A stretch of 45,440 bases of DNA from Bradyrhizobium hipponense (GTDB taxonomy: Bacteria > Pseudomonadota > Alphaproteobacteria > Rhizobiales > Xanthobacteraceae). Position 1 is the stretch's first letter; every line of letters starts with the position of its first letter. The position numbers and the translations under genes are program-made. Below the pieces are notes generated by a model. The model was given only the letters and a program-made list of their open reading frames with translations. It had not been told where the DNA came from and did not search any database. The stretch covers positions 1 through 45,440 of the forward strand of contig NZ_VSTH01000121.1 of the NCBI RefSeq assembly GCF_008123965.1, in the 5' to 3' direction. Positions 33,316 through 42,177 of this stretch are shown piece by piece.

Positions 33316-33720
33316 CTACGCCGGCACGATCACCTTGCCGATCGGCCAGAGCGCGATGCCCGCGAGCTTGAGATGGGCCCAGGCGAAGGGAATGCCGATG
33401 ATGGTGATCGCGAGGACCACAGCGGTCACGAGATGGCCGAGCGCCAGCCACCAGCCGGCAAGCACGAACCAGACGATATTGCCGAGCACCCCGAGTGGGC
33501 CGGTGCCGATATCGCTCATCCCGGTGACCTCGTCGCGCCGCACCGCCTTTGAGCCGAATGGCAGGAGCGTATAGACCGCGATGTTGAACGCCGCCCGGGC
33601 CCAAGGCAGGCCGACGATGGTGATGGCCATGATAACGGAAGCGACCAGCCAGCCGAACGCCATCCAGGCGCCGCCGATGAGAATCCAGAGCAGGTTGAGC
33701 AGGATGGAAACCGGAGCCAT
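33316..33720 (-). CDS. YccF-family inner-membrane protein
   Basis: A 134-residue protein with two YccF modules, each a hydrophobic hairpin: residues about 5-50 (LLNLLWILIGGAWMAFG) and about 75-130 (LGNIVWFVLAGWWLALG). Each ends with an IVGLPWARA or IIGIPFAWAH motif. Function is unknown. It lies upstream of ppc on the same strand with a 114-bp gap and follows the acyl-CoA ligase gene; no clear operon. Confidence 0.9.
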   Translation of the reverse strand: MAPVSILLNLLWILIGGAWMAFGWLVASVIMAITIVGLPWARAAFNIAVYTLLPFGSKAVRRDEVTGMSDIGTGPLGVLGNIVWFVLAGWWLALGHLVTAVVLAITIIGIPFAWAHLKLAGIALWPIGKVIVPA

Positions 33721-33794
33721 GGGATGATCCGAGAGTCAATGATGCCGGTTGTATAACACGACCTGCGAGAAATCTCCCTCGGGCTACGGCATCG

Positions 33795-35339
33795 TCAGAT
33801 CTTACGTCCAGCCTGCTCCCAAAAAGGATCGCGCAGGCGGCGCTTGAATATCTTGCCGGAGTCTTCGCGCGGCAGCCCTGTACGGATCTCGATGTGTTTT
33901 GGCACCTTGTAGTCGGCGAGCGAGGTTTTCAGCCGGGCACGGATGTCGCCAGCATCAAGCGCGATGCCCTCTTGCGGTTCCACCACCGCCATCAACGCCT
34001 CGCCGAATTCGGCGTCAGGGATGCCGAACACCGCGCAATCATGCACACCGGGAACGGCATGCAAAACGGATTCGATTTCGGCCGGATAGATGTTGACGCC
34101 GCCCGAAATCACCATGTCGCGCTTGCGGTCGCAGATGAAGACGTAGCCGTCTTCGTCGATATAGCCGACGTCGCCCGAGGTGATGAAGCCATCGCGGTCG
34201 ATCTCGGCGCGCTTCTCCGGCTTGTTGTGGTAGGTGAAATCGGCCATCCCGGGCACGCGCGAATAGATCTCGCCGATCTCGCCCACCGGCAGCACGCGAC
34301 CGTCCTCGCCAAGGAAGCGCAACTCGGCGCCAGGCGATATCTTGCCCACTGTGCCTGGCTTCTTCAGCGCATCCTCCGAGGTCGCGAAGGTGACGGCGCT
34401 GGATTCGGTCGAGCCGTAGAATTCGTAGATCACCGGTCCCCACCATTCGATCATGGCGCGCTTGACGTCGGCCGGACAGGGCGCCGCGGCATGGATGATG
34501 TGGCGCAGCGAGGAGACGTCGTATTTCTTGCGTACCTGCTCCGGCAGCTTCATCAGGCGGATGAACATGGTCGGCACCATGAAGATGGTGTCGATCTCAA
34601 AGCGCTCGATCAGCCCCAAAAACTCTTCAGCCTCAAAGCGCGGCATCAGCACCAGTGCGCCGCCGAGCTTGCCGGCACGAATGCCGAACGAATTCGGCGC
34701 GGAATGATAGAGCGGCCCCGGCAGGATCGCCCGGGCGCCGGGCTTGAGCCCATAGATCATCCCACGCATGCGCTCGCCGGCCGCCGCCTGTTCCGGCGTC
34801 GGCGCATTGCGGCGCACGCCCTTGGGGTGGCCGGTCGTGCCGGAGGTGTAGATCATGTTCATGGGCTGAGGCACGACCGGGCCGTCATAGGGCTGGTACT
34901 GCGCAAGCCAGGACTCGAAATCGCTCGCGAACTCAGGCGTCGCCAGATGATCGGGTTCGATCTTGTAGTTGGAAAGTATCTCCGGCGGCGTCGGCACGCT
35001 GAGCACGGTAACGCCCGACGGGATCGCATCGTGCAAGCCGTGCAGCATGTCAGCGTGCCCGATCAGCACTGAGGTGCCGGTATCCTCCAGGATGTAGTTG
35101 ATCTCCTCCGGCTTGAAGTGCCAGTTGATCGGCACGCCATAGGCGCCGAGCCGCATCGCGGCGTAGGCGGCCTCCAGGAAGGCGATGTCGTTGCGCATCA
35201 GCATGCAGACGCAATCGCCCTGGCGGACGCCGAGCTCGCTGAGACCGGAAGCAATGCGGTCGGCGCGATCGGCGACCTCGGCATGGGTGCGACGGCGTTC
35301 GCCGGAGACGATGCCGCGGAATTCGGACGTTTCGCTCAT
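33795..35339 (-). CDS. AMP-forming acyl-CoA synthetase
   Basis: A 514-residue ANL-superfamily ligase that activates a carboxylic acid to its CoA thioester through an acyl-AMP. The P-loop YTSGTTGHPKG spans 164-174; FYGSTE and the hinge region GVNIYPAEIE are present; the C-terminal catalytic lysine lies in SGKIFKRRL. The length is typical of medium/long-chain and bile- or aromatic-acid ligases; specificity cannot be read. It is at the left edge of the acyl-CoA island and transcribed away from the crotonase gene, across a hairpin repeat. Confidence 0.92.
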   Translation of the reverse strand: MSETSEFRGIVSGERRRTHAEVADRADRIASGLSELGVRQGDCVCMLMRNDIAFLEAAYAAMRLGAYGVPINWHFKPEEINYILEDTGTSVLIGHADMLHGLHDAIPSGVTVLSVPTPPEILSNYKIEPDHLATPEFASDFESWLAQYQPYDGPVVPQPMNMIYTSGTTGHPKGVRRNAPTPEQAAAGERMRGMIYGLKPGARAILPGPLYHSAPNSFGIRAGKLGGALVLMPRFEAEEFLGLIERFEIDTIFMVPTMFIRLMKLPEQVRKKYDVSSLRHIIHAAAPCPADVKRAMIEWWGPVIYEFYGSTESSAVTFATSEDALKKPGTVGKISPGAELRFLGEDGRVLPVGEIGEIYSRVPGMADFTYHNKPEKRAEIDRDGFITSGDVGYIDEDGYVFICDRKRDMVISGGVNIYPAEIESVLHAVPGVHDCAVFGIPDAEFGEALMAVVEPQEGIALDAGDIRARLKTSLADYKVPKHIEIRTGLPREDSGKIFKRRLRDPFWEQAGRKI

Positions 35340-35382
35340 GTGACGTTTTTTCTTGGTTCTTTTAGCGACGGTGCCAATTAGT

Positions 35383-35502
35383 CGTCATCACCGGGCTTGT
35401 CCCGGTGATCCACGTTCTTCCTTCATCGCAGTGAGCGAAGGACGTGGATGGCCGGGACATCTAGCGCGAAGACGCGCTTCGCGCTTTTGCCCGGCCATGA
35501 CG
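35383..35502. repeat. Hairpin repeat, 'CGTCATCACCGGGC' family
   Basis: CGTCATCACCGGGCTTGTCC at the left, with CACCGGG/CCCGGTG and ATCCACGTTCTTC/AAGGACGTGGAT as inner arms, and a right end GCCCGGCCATGACG. It lies between the crotonase and ligase genes on the minus strand. Confidence 0.75.
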
Positions 35503-35511
35503 GCGAAATCG

Positions 35512-36321
35512 TCAATCCGCAAACCTCGGCGCGCGCTTCTCTAGATTGGCACGCACGGCCTCGGTCTGGTTTGCGCTCCCGATCAGCTTCTGCTGCTCGA
35601 CGGATTCGGCGAGCAGCGCGGGGCCCGGATCGACTGAGAGATTGTTCAGCAGACGTTTCGCCGCGCGGATCGCATCGGGGCTCTTGCCGGCAATCTCGCG
35701 CGCGACTTCGAGCGCCGCTGCGCGCGGATCATCGCAGATGCGGGTAGCGAGGCCGTAAGCCATCGCCTCCTGTGCGGAGAAGATGCGGCCGGTGTAGGTG
35801 AGTTCGCGCAGGACGTCATCGCGCACGAGGCTCGCCAGGATCGGCGTGCCCGCCATGTCGGGGACGAGGCCCCACTTGATCTCCATCACCGACATCCGCG
35901 CATCGGGGGTGAGAAAGCGCATGTCGGCACCGAGCGCGAGCTGGAAGCCGCCGCCGAAGGCGACGCCCTGGATCGCGGCGATGACAGGCACCGGAAGCTG
36001 ACGCCAGCCCCAGACCGCCTGCTGCGCAAAGTTCGCCTGGCCGTGGGTGCGCTTGGTGAGGTCGCGATTTTCGCCACCCGGAATTCCGTTGCCGCCGTTT
36101 TCCTTCATGGCGGCAAAACGCCCCATGTCGAGACCGGCGCAGAAGGCACGGCCCTCGCCGGACAGCACGACGGCGCGCACGCCTTTTTCCTTCGAAAGCC
36201 GGTCGGTTGCGGCGACAAGGGCCTCGAACATGGCCTGATCGAGCGCATTCATCTTGTCCGCCCGCACCAGGCGAACATCGGCGACGCCTTCCGAGATCGA
36301 GATCGAGACGCGCACTTCCAT
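35512..36321 (-). CDS. Crotonase/enoyl-CoA hydratase family protein
   Basis: A 269-residue crotonase. Oxyanion-hole segments are GRAFCAGLDMG and GVAFGGGFQLALG; the catalytic loop is MEIKWGLVPDMAGTPIL. It would hydrate or isomerise an unsaturated acyl-CoA. I start at ATG 36321 (MEVRVSIS, AGGGGAG upstream); a longer frame is antisense to the regulatory region and the SDR gene. It is divergent from the dienoyl-CoA-reductase-like gene and shares its 105-bp promoter region with an inverted repeat. Confidence 0.92.
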   Translation of the reverse strand: MEVRVSISISEGVADVRLVRADKMNALDQAMFEALVAATDRLSKEKGVRAVVLSGEGRAFCAGLDMGRFAAMKENGGNGIPGGENRDLTKRTHGQANFAQQAVWGWRQLPVPVIAAIQGVAFGGGFQLALGADMRFLTPDARMSVMEIKWGLVPDMAGTPILASLVRDDVLRELTYTGRIFSAQEAMAYGLATRICDDPRAAALEVAREIAGKSPDAIRAAKRLLNNLSVDPGPALLAESVEQQKLIGSANQTEAVRANLEKRAPRFAD

Positions 36322-36379
36322 GGATGAATTCTCCCCTGTTCTTGTTCGGTGCCGCTTTACAGGAAGACGGCGGCCGGAT

Positions 36380-36403
36380 TTAGTCAATCGACCAATTAAC
36401 TGA
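36380..36403. promoter_or_regulatory. Imperfect inverted repeat in the crotonase / SDR divergent promoter
   Basis: TTAGTCAAT (36380-36388) and ATTAACTGA (36395-36403) match at seven of nine positions as inverted arms with a 6-bp spacer. The AT-rich palindrome in the GC-rich divergent region is a plausible TetR- or FadR-type site; no regulator gene is in the window. Confidence 0.4.
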
Positions 36404-36426
36404 CAATCCCTACGGGGGAAACACCC

Positions 36427-37299
36427 ATGTTCAAGGAAAATCTTCTGGCCGGCCGGCGCATCCTCGTGACCGGCGGCGGCACCGGGCTCGGCAAGTCGAT
36501 GGCATCGCGCTTCCTTCAGCTCGGCGCCGAAGTGCACATCTGCGGCCGGCGCAAGATCGTCTGCGACGAGACCGCAACCGAACTGATGGATCAGTATGGC
36601 GGCCGCGTCACCAGCCACGGCGTCGACATCCGCAACGCGCTCGCCGTCGACGAGATGGTCGAAAACATCTTTCGCGAGGGACCCCTAACCGATCTCATCA
36701 ACAACGCTGCCGGCAATTTCCTCTCGCGCAGCGAAGAGCTGTCGCCGCGCGGCTTCGATGCGGTCGCCAACATCGTCATGCACGGCACGTTCTACGTCAC
36801 GCATGCGGTGGGCAAGCGCTGGATCGCGGCCAAGCAGCCCGGCAACGTCGTCTCGATCACCACGACATGGGTGCGCAACGGCTCGCCTTACGTCGTGCCG
36901 TCGGCGATGAGCAAGTCGGCGATCCATGCGATGACCATGTCGCTCGCGGCCGAATGGGGCAGATACGGCATCCGCCTCAACACCATCGCACCGGGCGAAA
37001 TCCCGACCGAGGGCATGAGCAAGCGCATCAAACCCGGCGACGAAGCCGGCGCACACACCAAGGCGATGAACCCGATGGGCCGCGTCGGCACCATGGAGGA
37101 GTTGCAGAACCTCGCGGTGTTCCTGATCTCCGGCGGCTGCGACTGGATCAGCGGCGAGACCATCGCCATGGACGGCGCACAGGCGCTCGCCATGGGCGGC
37201 AATTTCTACCAGCTCCGCGACTGGAGCGACGACGACTGGGCCACGGCGCGCGACAGCATCAAGGCGCAGAACGAGAAGGATCGGGCTGCAAGGGGGTAG
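36427..37299 (+). CDS. SDR-family oxidoreductase, 2,4-dienoyl-CoA reductase-like
   Basis: A 290-residue protein with the NADP motif TGGGTGLG (15-22) and INNAAGNF (91-98) of dienoyl-CoA reductases. The lysine is K163 (VVPSAMSKSAI), in the same VPSAxxK setting as mitochondrial DECR1. At the position 15 residues before it, where DECR1 has its catalytic Tyr, this protein has W148 (ITTTWVRN). There is also no YxxxK motif. So either Y155 takes over or the reaction differs. GGGGGAAA lies before the ATG. It is divergent from a crotonase gene and upstream of an acyl-CoA ligase, supporting an unsaturated acyl-CoA substrate. Confidence 0.85.
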   Translation: MFKENLLAGRRILVTGGGTGLGKSMASRFLQLGAEVHICGRRKIVCDETATELMDQYGGRVTSHGVDIRNALAVDEMVENIFREGPLTDLINNAAGNFLSRSEELSPRGFDAVANIVMHGTFYVTHAVGKRWIAAKQPGNVVSITTTWVRNGSPYVVPSAMSKSAIHAMTMSLAAEWGRYGIRLNTIAPGEIPTEGMSKRIKPGDEAGAHTKAMNPMGRVGTMEELQNLAVFLISGGCDWISGETIAMDGAQALAMGGNFYQLRDWSDDDWATARDSIKAQNEKDRAARG

Positions 37300-37312
37300 A
37301 GCTCTCTCCGTA

Positions 37313-37427
37313 GTCGTCCCGGCGAAGGCCCCATAAACACCGAACGTAGCTTGACGAAGACTAGTCATGGCCGGTCTTCGCAAAATTGCGTCTTGTGGTT
37401 ATGGGTCCCGGCCTTCGCCGGGACGAC
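37313..37427. repeat. Hairpin repeat, 'GTCGTCCCGGCGAAGGCC' family, copy 2 (left arm shortened)
   Basis: The right arm ATGGGTCCCGGCCTTCGCCG is intact; in the left arm the GGGAC of GGCCGGGACCCATA is missing, leaving GGCGAAGGCCCCATAAAC. It lies between the SDR and ligase genes. Confidence 0.85.
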
Positions 37428-37516
37428 ATGTTGATCGAGCGTCGCCCTCCCGTATTGTCTTTGCCCACGGATGACGCCACACTCCGCGGCATAAAAACAG
37501 ACGCCACGGGAGAAAC

Positions 37517-39094
37517 ATGTCCACACAGCCATTGGCGAATCTCGCCGACATGGTGCGCGAGCGCGCGAAGAGCCGCGGCAACGCCATTGCCTTTGAGTTC
37601 GAGGGGCGCGCCACCAGCTTTGCCGAATTCGACATCAAGACCAACTGCGTCGCCAACGCGCTGATTGCGATAGGCGTAAAAAAGGGCGAGCGCATCGCCT
37701 ATCTCGGCAAGAACAGCGACATTTATTTCGAGCTTCTGATGGGCGCGATGAAGGCCGGTGCAGTGATGGCGCCGGTGAACTGGCGCCTCGCAGGACCCGA
37801 GGTCGCCTTCATCGTCAGCGACTGCAAGGCGCCGGTGCTGTTCGTGGGACCGGAGTTCATCGCACTCGTTGATCAGATCATGGACAAGCTGCCGGACGTG
37901 CGCACCGTCATCACCACCGAGGGCGGCGCGCCGGAATGGCAGGATTATACAGCCTGGCGAGATGTGCGGAACGGCGATGATCCGAGGGTGCCAATCGACA
38001 CCAAGGACATCGCGATCCAGCTCTACACCTCCGGCACCACGGGCAAGCCGAAGGGCGCGATGCTGTCCCACGCGAACTTCCTCAATCTCGTTCAGACCGG
38101 CAACGCCGAGGACAAGCCGGAGTGGAACCGGTGGTCGACCGACGACGTCTCGCTGGTGGCGATGCCGATCTTCCACATCGGCGGCTCGGGGTGGGGCGTG
38201 ATGGGGCTTTATCACGGCGCTCGCGGCGTGATCGCGCGCGAGTTCGATCCGACCAAGGTGCTCGACTTCTTCGAGCTATCAGGCATCACAAAGCTGTTCA
38301 TGGTGCCGGCGGCGATGCAGTTCGTGGTGCGGCAGCCGCGCGCTAAGACGGTGGATTTCTCGCGGCTGAAGTACATGCTGTACGGTGCCTCCCCTATTCC
38401 CGCCGCGCTGCTAAAGGAATGCATCGAAGTCTTCAAATGCGGCTTCGTGCAGATGTACGGCATGACGGAGACGACGGGCACGATCGTCGCGCTGCCGCCG
38501 GAGGATCATATCGAGGGGCTGGAGCGGATGCGCTCGGCCGGCAAGGCGCTGCCCGGCGTCGAGATCGCGATCCTCGATGCGGACGGCCAGCCGCTTCCGC
38601 CGCGCCAGGTCGGGGAGATCGCGACGCGCTCGGGCTCGAACATGGCGGGATACTGGAACCTGCCGGACGCAACCGCCGCGACGCTGGGCGCCGACGGTTG
38701 GCTGCGCACCGGCGATGCCGGCTACATCGACGAGGACGGCTATCTCTACATCCACGATCGTATCAAGGATATGATCATATCCGGCGGCGAGAACATCTAT
38801 CCCGCCGAAGTCGAGAGCGCGCTGTGCGATCACCCGGACGTCGCCGAGGCCGCGGTCATCGGCATCCCCGACGACAAATGGGGCGAAGCCGTGAAGGCCG
38901 TCGTGGTGATGAAGCCCGGCAAGCAGGCGACCGCCACCGACATCATCAACTTCACCCGCGAGCGTATCGCCGGCTTCAAGACGCCGAAGAGCGTGGAGTT
39001 TCTGCCGGCGCTACCACGCAATCCGTCAGGCAAGATTTTGCGGCGACAGTTGCGCGAGCCGTATTGGGCGGGGAAGGACCGGCGGGTGAATTAG
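37517..39094 (+). CDS. AMP-forming acyl-CoA synthetase (FadD-like)
   Basis: A 525-residue ANL ligase. The P-loop YTSGTTGKPKG is at 170-180; MYGMTETTG, the hinge DMIISGGENIYPAEVE and catalytic lysine in SGKILRRQLREPYW follow in order. It is distinct from the 33795 ligase and closer in wording to FadD13-type and short/medium-chain enzymes. GGGAGAAAC precedes the ATG. With the acyl-CoA dehydrogenase gene converging from the right, it is a candidate for the activation step of the acid degraded by this island. Confidence 0.92.
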   Translation: MSTQPLANLADMVRERAKSRGNAIAFEFEGRATSFAEFDIKTNCVANALIAIGVKKGERIAYLGKNSDIYFELLMGAMKAGAVMAPVNWRLAGPEVAFIVSDCKAPVLFVGPEFIALVDQIMDKLPDVRTVITTEGGAPEWQDYTAWRDVRNGDDPRVPIDTKDIAIQLYTSGTTGKPKGAMLSHANFLNLVQTGNAEDKPEWNRWSTDDVSLVAMPIFHIGGSGWGVMGLYHGARGVIAREFDPTKVLDFFELSGITKLFMVPAAMQFVVRQPRAKTVDFSRLKYMLYGASPIPAALLKECIEVFKCGFVQMYGMTETTGTIVALPPEDHIEGLERMRSAGKALPGVEIAILDADGQPLPPRQVGEIATRSGSNMAGYWNLPDATAATLGADGWLRTGDAGYIDEDGYLYIHDRIKDMIISGGENIYPAEVESALCDHPDVAEAAVIGIPDDKWGEAVKAVVVMKPGKQATATDIINFTRERIAGFKTPKSVEFLPALPRNPSGKILRRQLREPYWAGKDRRVN

Positions 39095-39112
39095 GGCACG
39101 CTCTATCAACTC

Positions 39113-39234
39113 GTCGTCCCGGCGAAGGCCGGGACCCATAGCCACAGGGCGTGGTTTGGCGAAGACTCGCGGTTTGCATCTCGGCGCTACGACTCCACCC
39201 TGCGGGTATGGGTCCCGGCCTTCGCCGGGACGAC
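39113..39234. repeat. Hairpin repeat, 'GTCGTCCCGGCGAAGGCC' family, copy 3
   Basis: Both arms are complete: GTCGTCCCGGCGAAGGCCGG with GACCCATA on the left, TATGGGTC and CCGGCCTTCGCCGGGACGAC on the right. It is placed between the convergent ligase and acyl-CoA dehydrogenase genes. Confidence 0.9.
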
Positions 39235-39262
39235 TCGGGAAAAGATAGCGCACAGCGACTCC

Positions 39263-40537
39263 TCAACGCTTCCCCGGCCCCATATATCCGAACAGGAACC
39301 CCGCCACCTTGCGCATCTGGATTTCCTCGCTCCCCTCCGTGATGCGATAGCGGCGGTGATGGCGGTAGATGTGCTCGAACGGCTTGTGGCGTGAATAGCC
39401 CATGCCGCCGTGGACCTGCATGGCGCGGTCGGCGGATTCGCAGCAGAGCCGATTTGCCCAGTAGTTGCACATCGAGACGCGGTCGGACAGCGTGCGCTCG
39501 ATCTGCTCCTCGGTGAGCTGGTCCATCTCCCAGGCGGTCTTGCGGATCAACAGGCGCAGCATCTCGGCTTGCGTCGCGAGCTCGACCAGCGGGAACTGAA
39601 TCGCCTGGTTCTCGGCAAGCGACTTGCCGAACGGCTTTCGCTCGCGCGCATATTTGACGCTTTCGTTGATGCAGTAGACGGCCGCTCCCAGCGAGCTCGC
39701 CGCCTGGCGGATGCGATTCTGGTGCACGAAGCATTGCGCCAGCGACAGGCCGCGACCGACCTCGCCGAACAGCGCATCCTCCGGCACGAACACATCCGTA
39801 AAACTAACGCGGGGATGGTCGGTCGGCATGTTGAAGGTCCACATGTACTCTTCGATCTTCACGCCATGGCTCTTGGCCGGCACCAGGAAACAGGTGATGC
39901 CGCGGGCATCGCCGTCATTGCCGCTGGTGCGCGCGAACAGCGCGCAATGGGTGGCGACGTGCATGCCGGTGGTCCACATCTTCTCGCCGTTGATGATCCA
40001 GCCCTTGACGTTATCGCGGGTCGCCGGCACCGCGCGCGTCTCCATGTGGGTCGCGTCCGAGCCGTGATGCGGCTCGGTCAGACCGAAGGTGATGCGGTAC
40101 TTGCCCTTGATGGAACCGTCGATCATCGCCTTCTGGTCGATGCGGCCATAGTGGTCGAGCATGGTGACGACCGGGAAGTTGCCGACGATCGAGTGCTCGT
40201 TCTGGAGGTCGTTGTGCAGGCCGAGTCCCTTTGCGGCAAAATGCTCGCGGATCACGGCCATCCAGAGGTTGGAACCGTCCTTGCCGCCATATTGCCTTGG
40301 GACAGGAAAGCGCAGATGGCCGGCGGCATCCGCGAGATCCTTTGCCTTGCGCAGCAGCGCTTCCCATTCGTGGCGCGGCAGGCCGCCATTCTCGAAATCG
40401 GTGCGCGCCCATTCGCGGCGGTGATCGAAGAAGCGGATGTTGTCGTCGGCCGCCTCCAGCGGCTTGATCTCTCGTTCGATAAAACGGTCGAGCTCTCCGA
40501 GATAGGCGACGAGATCGGCAGGCAATGAGAAATCCAC
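39263..40537 (-). CDS. Acyl-CoA dehydrogenase
   Basis: A 424-residue flavoenzyme. Signatures are FGLTEPHHGSDATHM (FAD/substrate loop) near residue 150, WITNG-type sequence GWIINGEKMWTTG, and VHGGMGYSRHKPFEHIYRHHR then RITEGSEEIQ at the C-terminus. The TEP..SDATHM wording is that of the ACAD10/ACAD11-like branch, which often travels with APH phosphotransferase genes. It starts with GTG behind GGGAGAGAA. It would desaturate or isomerise an acyl-CoA and pass electrons to ETF. It is divergent from a crotonase gene; the phosphotransferase and DUF6285 genes are 1.3 kb to the right. Confidence 0.93.
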   Translation of the reverse strand: MDFSLPADLVAYLGELDRFIEREIKPLEAADDNIRFFDHRREWARTDFENGGLPRHEWEALLRKAKDLADAAGHLRFPVPRQYGGKDGSNLWMAVIREHFAAKGLGLHNDLQNEHSIVGNFPVVTMLDHYGRIDQKAMIDGSIKGKYRITFGLTEPHHGSDATHMETRAVPATRDNVKGWIINGEKMWTTGMHVATHCALFARTSGNDGDARGITCFLVPAKSHGVKIEEYMWTFNMPTDHPRVSFTDVFVPEDALFGEVGRGLSLAQCFVHQNRIRQAASSLGAAVYCINESVKYARERKPFGKSLAENQAIQFPLVELATQAEMLRLLIRKTAWEMDQLTEEQIERTLSDRVSMCNYWANRLCCESADRAMQVHGGMGYSRHKPFEHIYRHHRRYRITEGSEEIQMRKVAGFLFGYMGPGKR

Positions 40538-40747
40538 TGTTCTCTCCCGGATGATTTTTTGGTTTGCGTCAAGGCGCTACGCGCGCCTCGGCTTCGCAGC
40601 GATTAAGGTGAGAAGCGTGTGCGCAAGTCAAGCAAGCCGAGGTGTGTGAGGCGCGCAAACCGCGTTGCGCAAATCGATGGTGTTGAACCGTGCCGCCGCG
40701 CTAGTATGGCACCAATATTCCTTCAGGAGAAAATGCGGGGAGCGACC

Positions 40748-41527
40748 ATGGAGCTGAAATTTTCCAAAGTAGAACGCAAGGGGCCGATCACGATCGTCAC
40801 ACTGTCGCGGCCCGAGGTCTACAATGCGCTGCACACGGATGCGCATTTCGAGCTCCAACGGGTCTTCGACGATTTCTCCGCCGACCCCGAGCAGTGGGTC
40901 GCGATCGTTACCGGCGCCGGCGATAAAGCCTTCTGCGCCGGCAACGATCTGAAGTGGCAGGCGGCGGGCGGAAAGCGTGGCTGGGACAAGGGCGGCTTTG
41001 CGGGCCTCACCTCGCGCTTTGACTGCGACAAGCCGATCATTGCGGCGGTCAACGGCGTCGCGATGGGCGGCGGTTTCGAGATCGCACTCGCCTGCGATCT
41101 GATCATCGCCTCGGAGAATGCGACCTTTGCGTTGCCCGAGCCGCGCGTCGGTCTCGCCGCGCTCGCCGGCGGCCTGCACCGGCTGCCGCGGCAGATCGGC
41201 CTGAAGCGCGCCATGGGCATGATCCTGACCGCCCGCCATGTCAGCGCCAAGGAGGGCCATGAGCTCGGCTTCGTCAACGAGGTGGTGCCGCAGGGCGAGG
41301 CGCTGTCAGGCGCGCTGCGCTGGGCGGAGATGATCACCAAGAATTCGCCAATGTCGATCCGCGCGTCGAAGCAGACCATCCAGAAGGGGCTTGGCGTCTC
41401 GCTGGAGCAGGCGATCGAGGAGCAGCGGGACTATCCGGCGGTGAAGGCGATGGTGGCGTCGCAAGACTATATCGAGGGTCCGAAGGCATTTTCGGAGAAG
41501 CGTCCGCCGAAATGGGTGGGGAAGTAG
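40748..41527 (+). CDS. Crotonase/enoyl-CoA hydratase family protein
   Basis: A 259-residue crotonase. GDKAFCAGNDLK and NGVAMGGGFEIALACD are the oxyanion-hole segments, and the catalytic Glu is in FALPEPRVGL; the adjoining LAALAGGLHRLPRQIG is typical of carnitinyl-CoA-dehydratase-like members with a single Glu. I start at ATG 40748 with GGGGAGCG upstream. It is divergent from the acyl-CoA dehydrogenase gene over a 210-bp region in which I see no clear operator. Which unsaturated CoA ester it takes is unknown. Confidence 0.92.
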   Translation: MELKFSKVERKGPITIVTLSRPEVYNALHTDAHFELQRVFDDFSADPEQWVAIVTGAGDKAFCAGNDLKWQAAGGKRGWDKGGFAGLTSRFDCDKPIIAAVNGVAMGGGFEIALACDLIIASENATFALPEPRVGLAALAGGLHRLPRQIGLKRAMGMILTARHVSAKEGHELGFVNEVVPQGEALSGALRWAEMITKNSPMSIRASKQTIQKGLGVSLEQAIEEQRDYPAVKAMVASQDYIEGPKAFSEKRPPKWVGK

Positions 41528-41541
41528 CGCTCTCCTTCCCT

Positions 41542-41669
41542 CGTCATTCCGGGGCGCGCCAACAGGCGCGAGCTATGATACGCAGTTGCGCATCTGAGAA
41601 TCCATCGCGCCGCAGAGACCGAAGATGGATGGATTCCGGGCTCGTCGCTACGCGACACCCCGGAATGAC
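41542..41669. repeat. Hairpin repeat, 'GTCATTCCGGGGCG' family, copy 2
   Basis: CGTCATTCCGGGGCG and CACCCCGGAATGAC are the ends, with GAATCCAT and ATGGATTC as inner arms. It follows the crotonase gene immediately and precedes a repeat of another family. Confidence 0.85.
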
Positions 41670-41700
41670 AGCTAGAGAGTGTGCGCCTCTGCCTCAACGT

Positions 41701-41780
41701 CGTCATTGCGAGCGCAGCGAAGCAATCCAGACTGCCTCCGCGGAAAGGCTCTGGATTGCTTCGCTACGCTCGCAATGACG
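41701..41780. repeat. Hairpin repeat, 'CGTCATTGCGAG' family, clean copy
   Basis: CGTCATTGCGAGCG...AAGCAATCCAGA pairs with TCTGGATTGCTTCG...CGCTCGCAATGACG. It ends 17 bp before the stop codon of the DUF6285 gene on the opposite strand. Confidence 0.9.
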
Positions 41781-41796
41781 GAAGATGGGGCTGCGC

Positions 41797-42174
41797 TTAG
41801 CCGTCTCTTGACAGCTCGCGCTTGTACGAGGCGTAGTTCGGCTGATCGATCGCAAGTTTGTCCATCGTGGTTTGCCAGAGGTGCTCGGCGAGACCCGGCG
41901 TTGCTAGGTCGATCTCGCCCTTGGCGATGCGTTCGGAGAGGACGCGGTTGAGCTCCGTCACGGAGCCGTCCGTTCCGAGCAGTGCGCGCAGCCGCGTCAC
42001 CTCCGCAGCGTCACTCCCCTCCTCCAGGGTCAATTGCCGCGTCACCAGGTCGAGCATATTGATGGCGACGCGGAGCTTGAAGGCCTGATGGCCGGAGATC
42101 AACGGCGCGATGTCGTTGCGAAGGAAATCGGCGACCGATTTGGTCAGCTCGGGCGGTGTCGGTTCGTCCTGCAT
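41797..42174 (-). CDS. DUF6285 family protein, possible LvaB-like partner of the phosphotransferase
   Basis: A 125-residue acidic helical protein (NDIAPLISGHQAFKLRVAINMLDLVTRQL core at about 20-49). The family has no known activity. Its gene follows the APH phosphotransferase gene by 3 bp, with its ribosome site GGGAGCTG inside that gene. In Pseudomonas putida a small protein, LvaB, encoded after the LvaA phosphotransferase, assists phosphorylation of 4-hydroxyacyl-CoA. The size and position here fit such a partner. Homology to LvaB is my inference and should be tested by profile search. Confidence 0.8.
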   Translation of the reverse strand: MQDEPTPPELTKSVADFLRNDIAPLISGHQAFKLRVAINMLDLVTRQLTLEEGSDAAEVTRLRALLGTDGSVTELNRVLSERIAKGEIDLATPGLAEHLWQTTMDKLAIDQPNYASYKRELSRDG

Positions 42175-42177
42175 GCT

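Noticed and set aside
40538..40747. Promoter-like TTGAAC and TAGTAT boxes upstream of the crotonase gene
   Set aside because: The spacing between them is about 13 bp, too short for a normal sigma-70 promoter.
41542..41780. Two neighbouring repeats as a CRISPR-like array
   Set aside because: They belong to different families, are single hairpins, and show no regular spacers; no cas genes are present.
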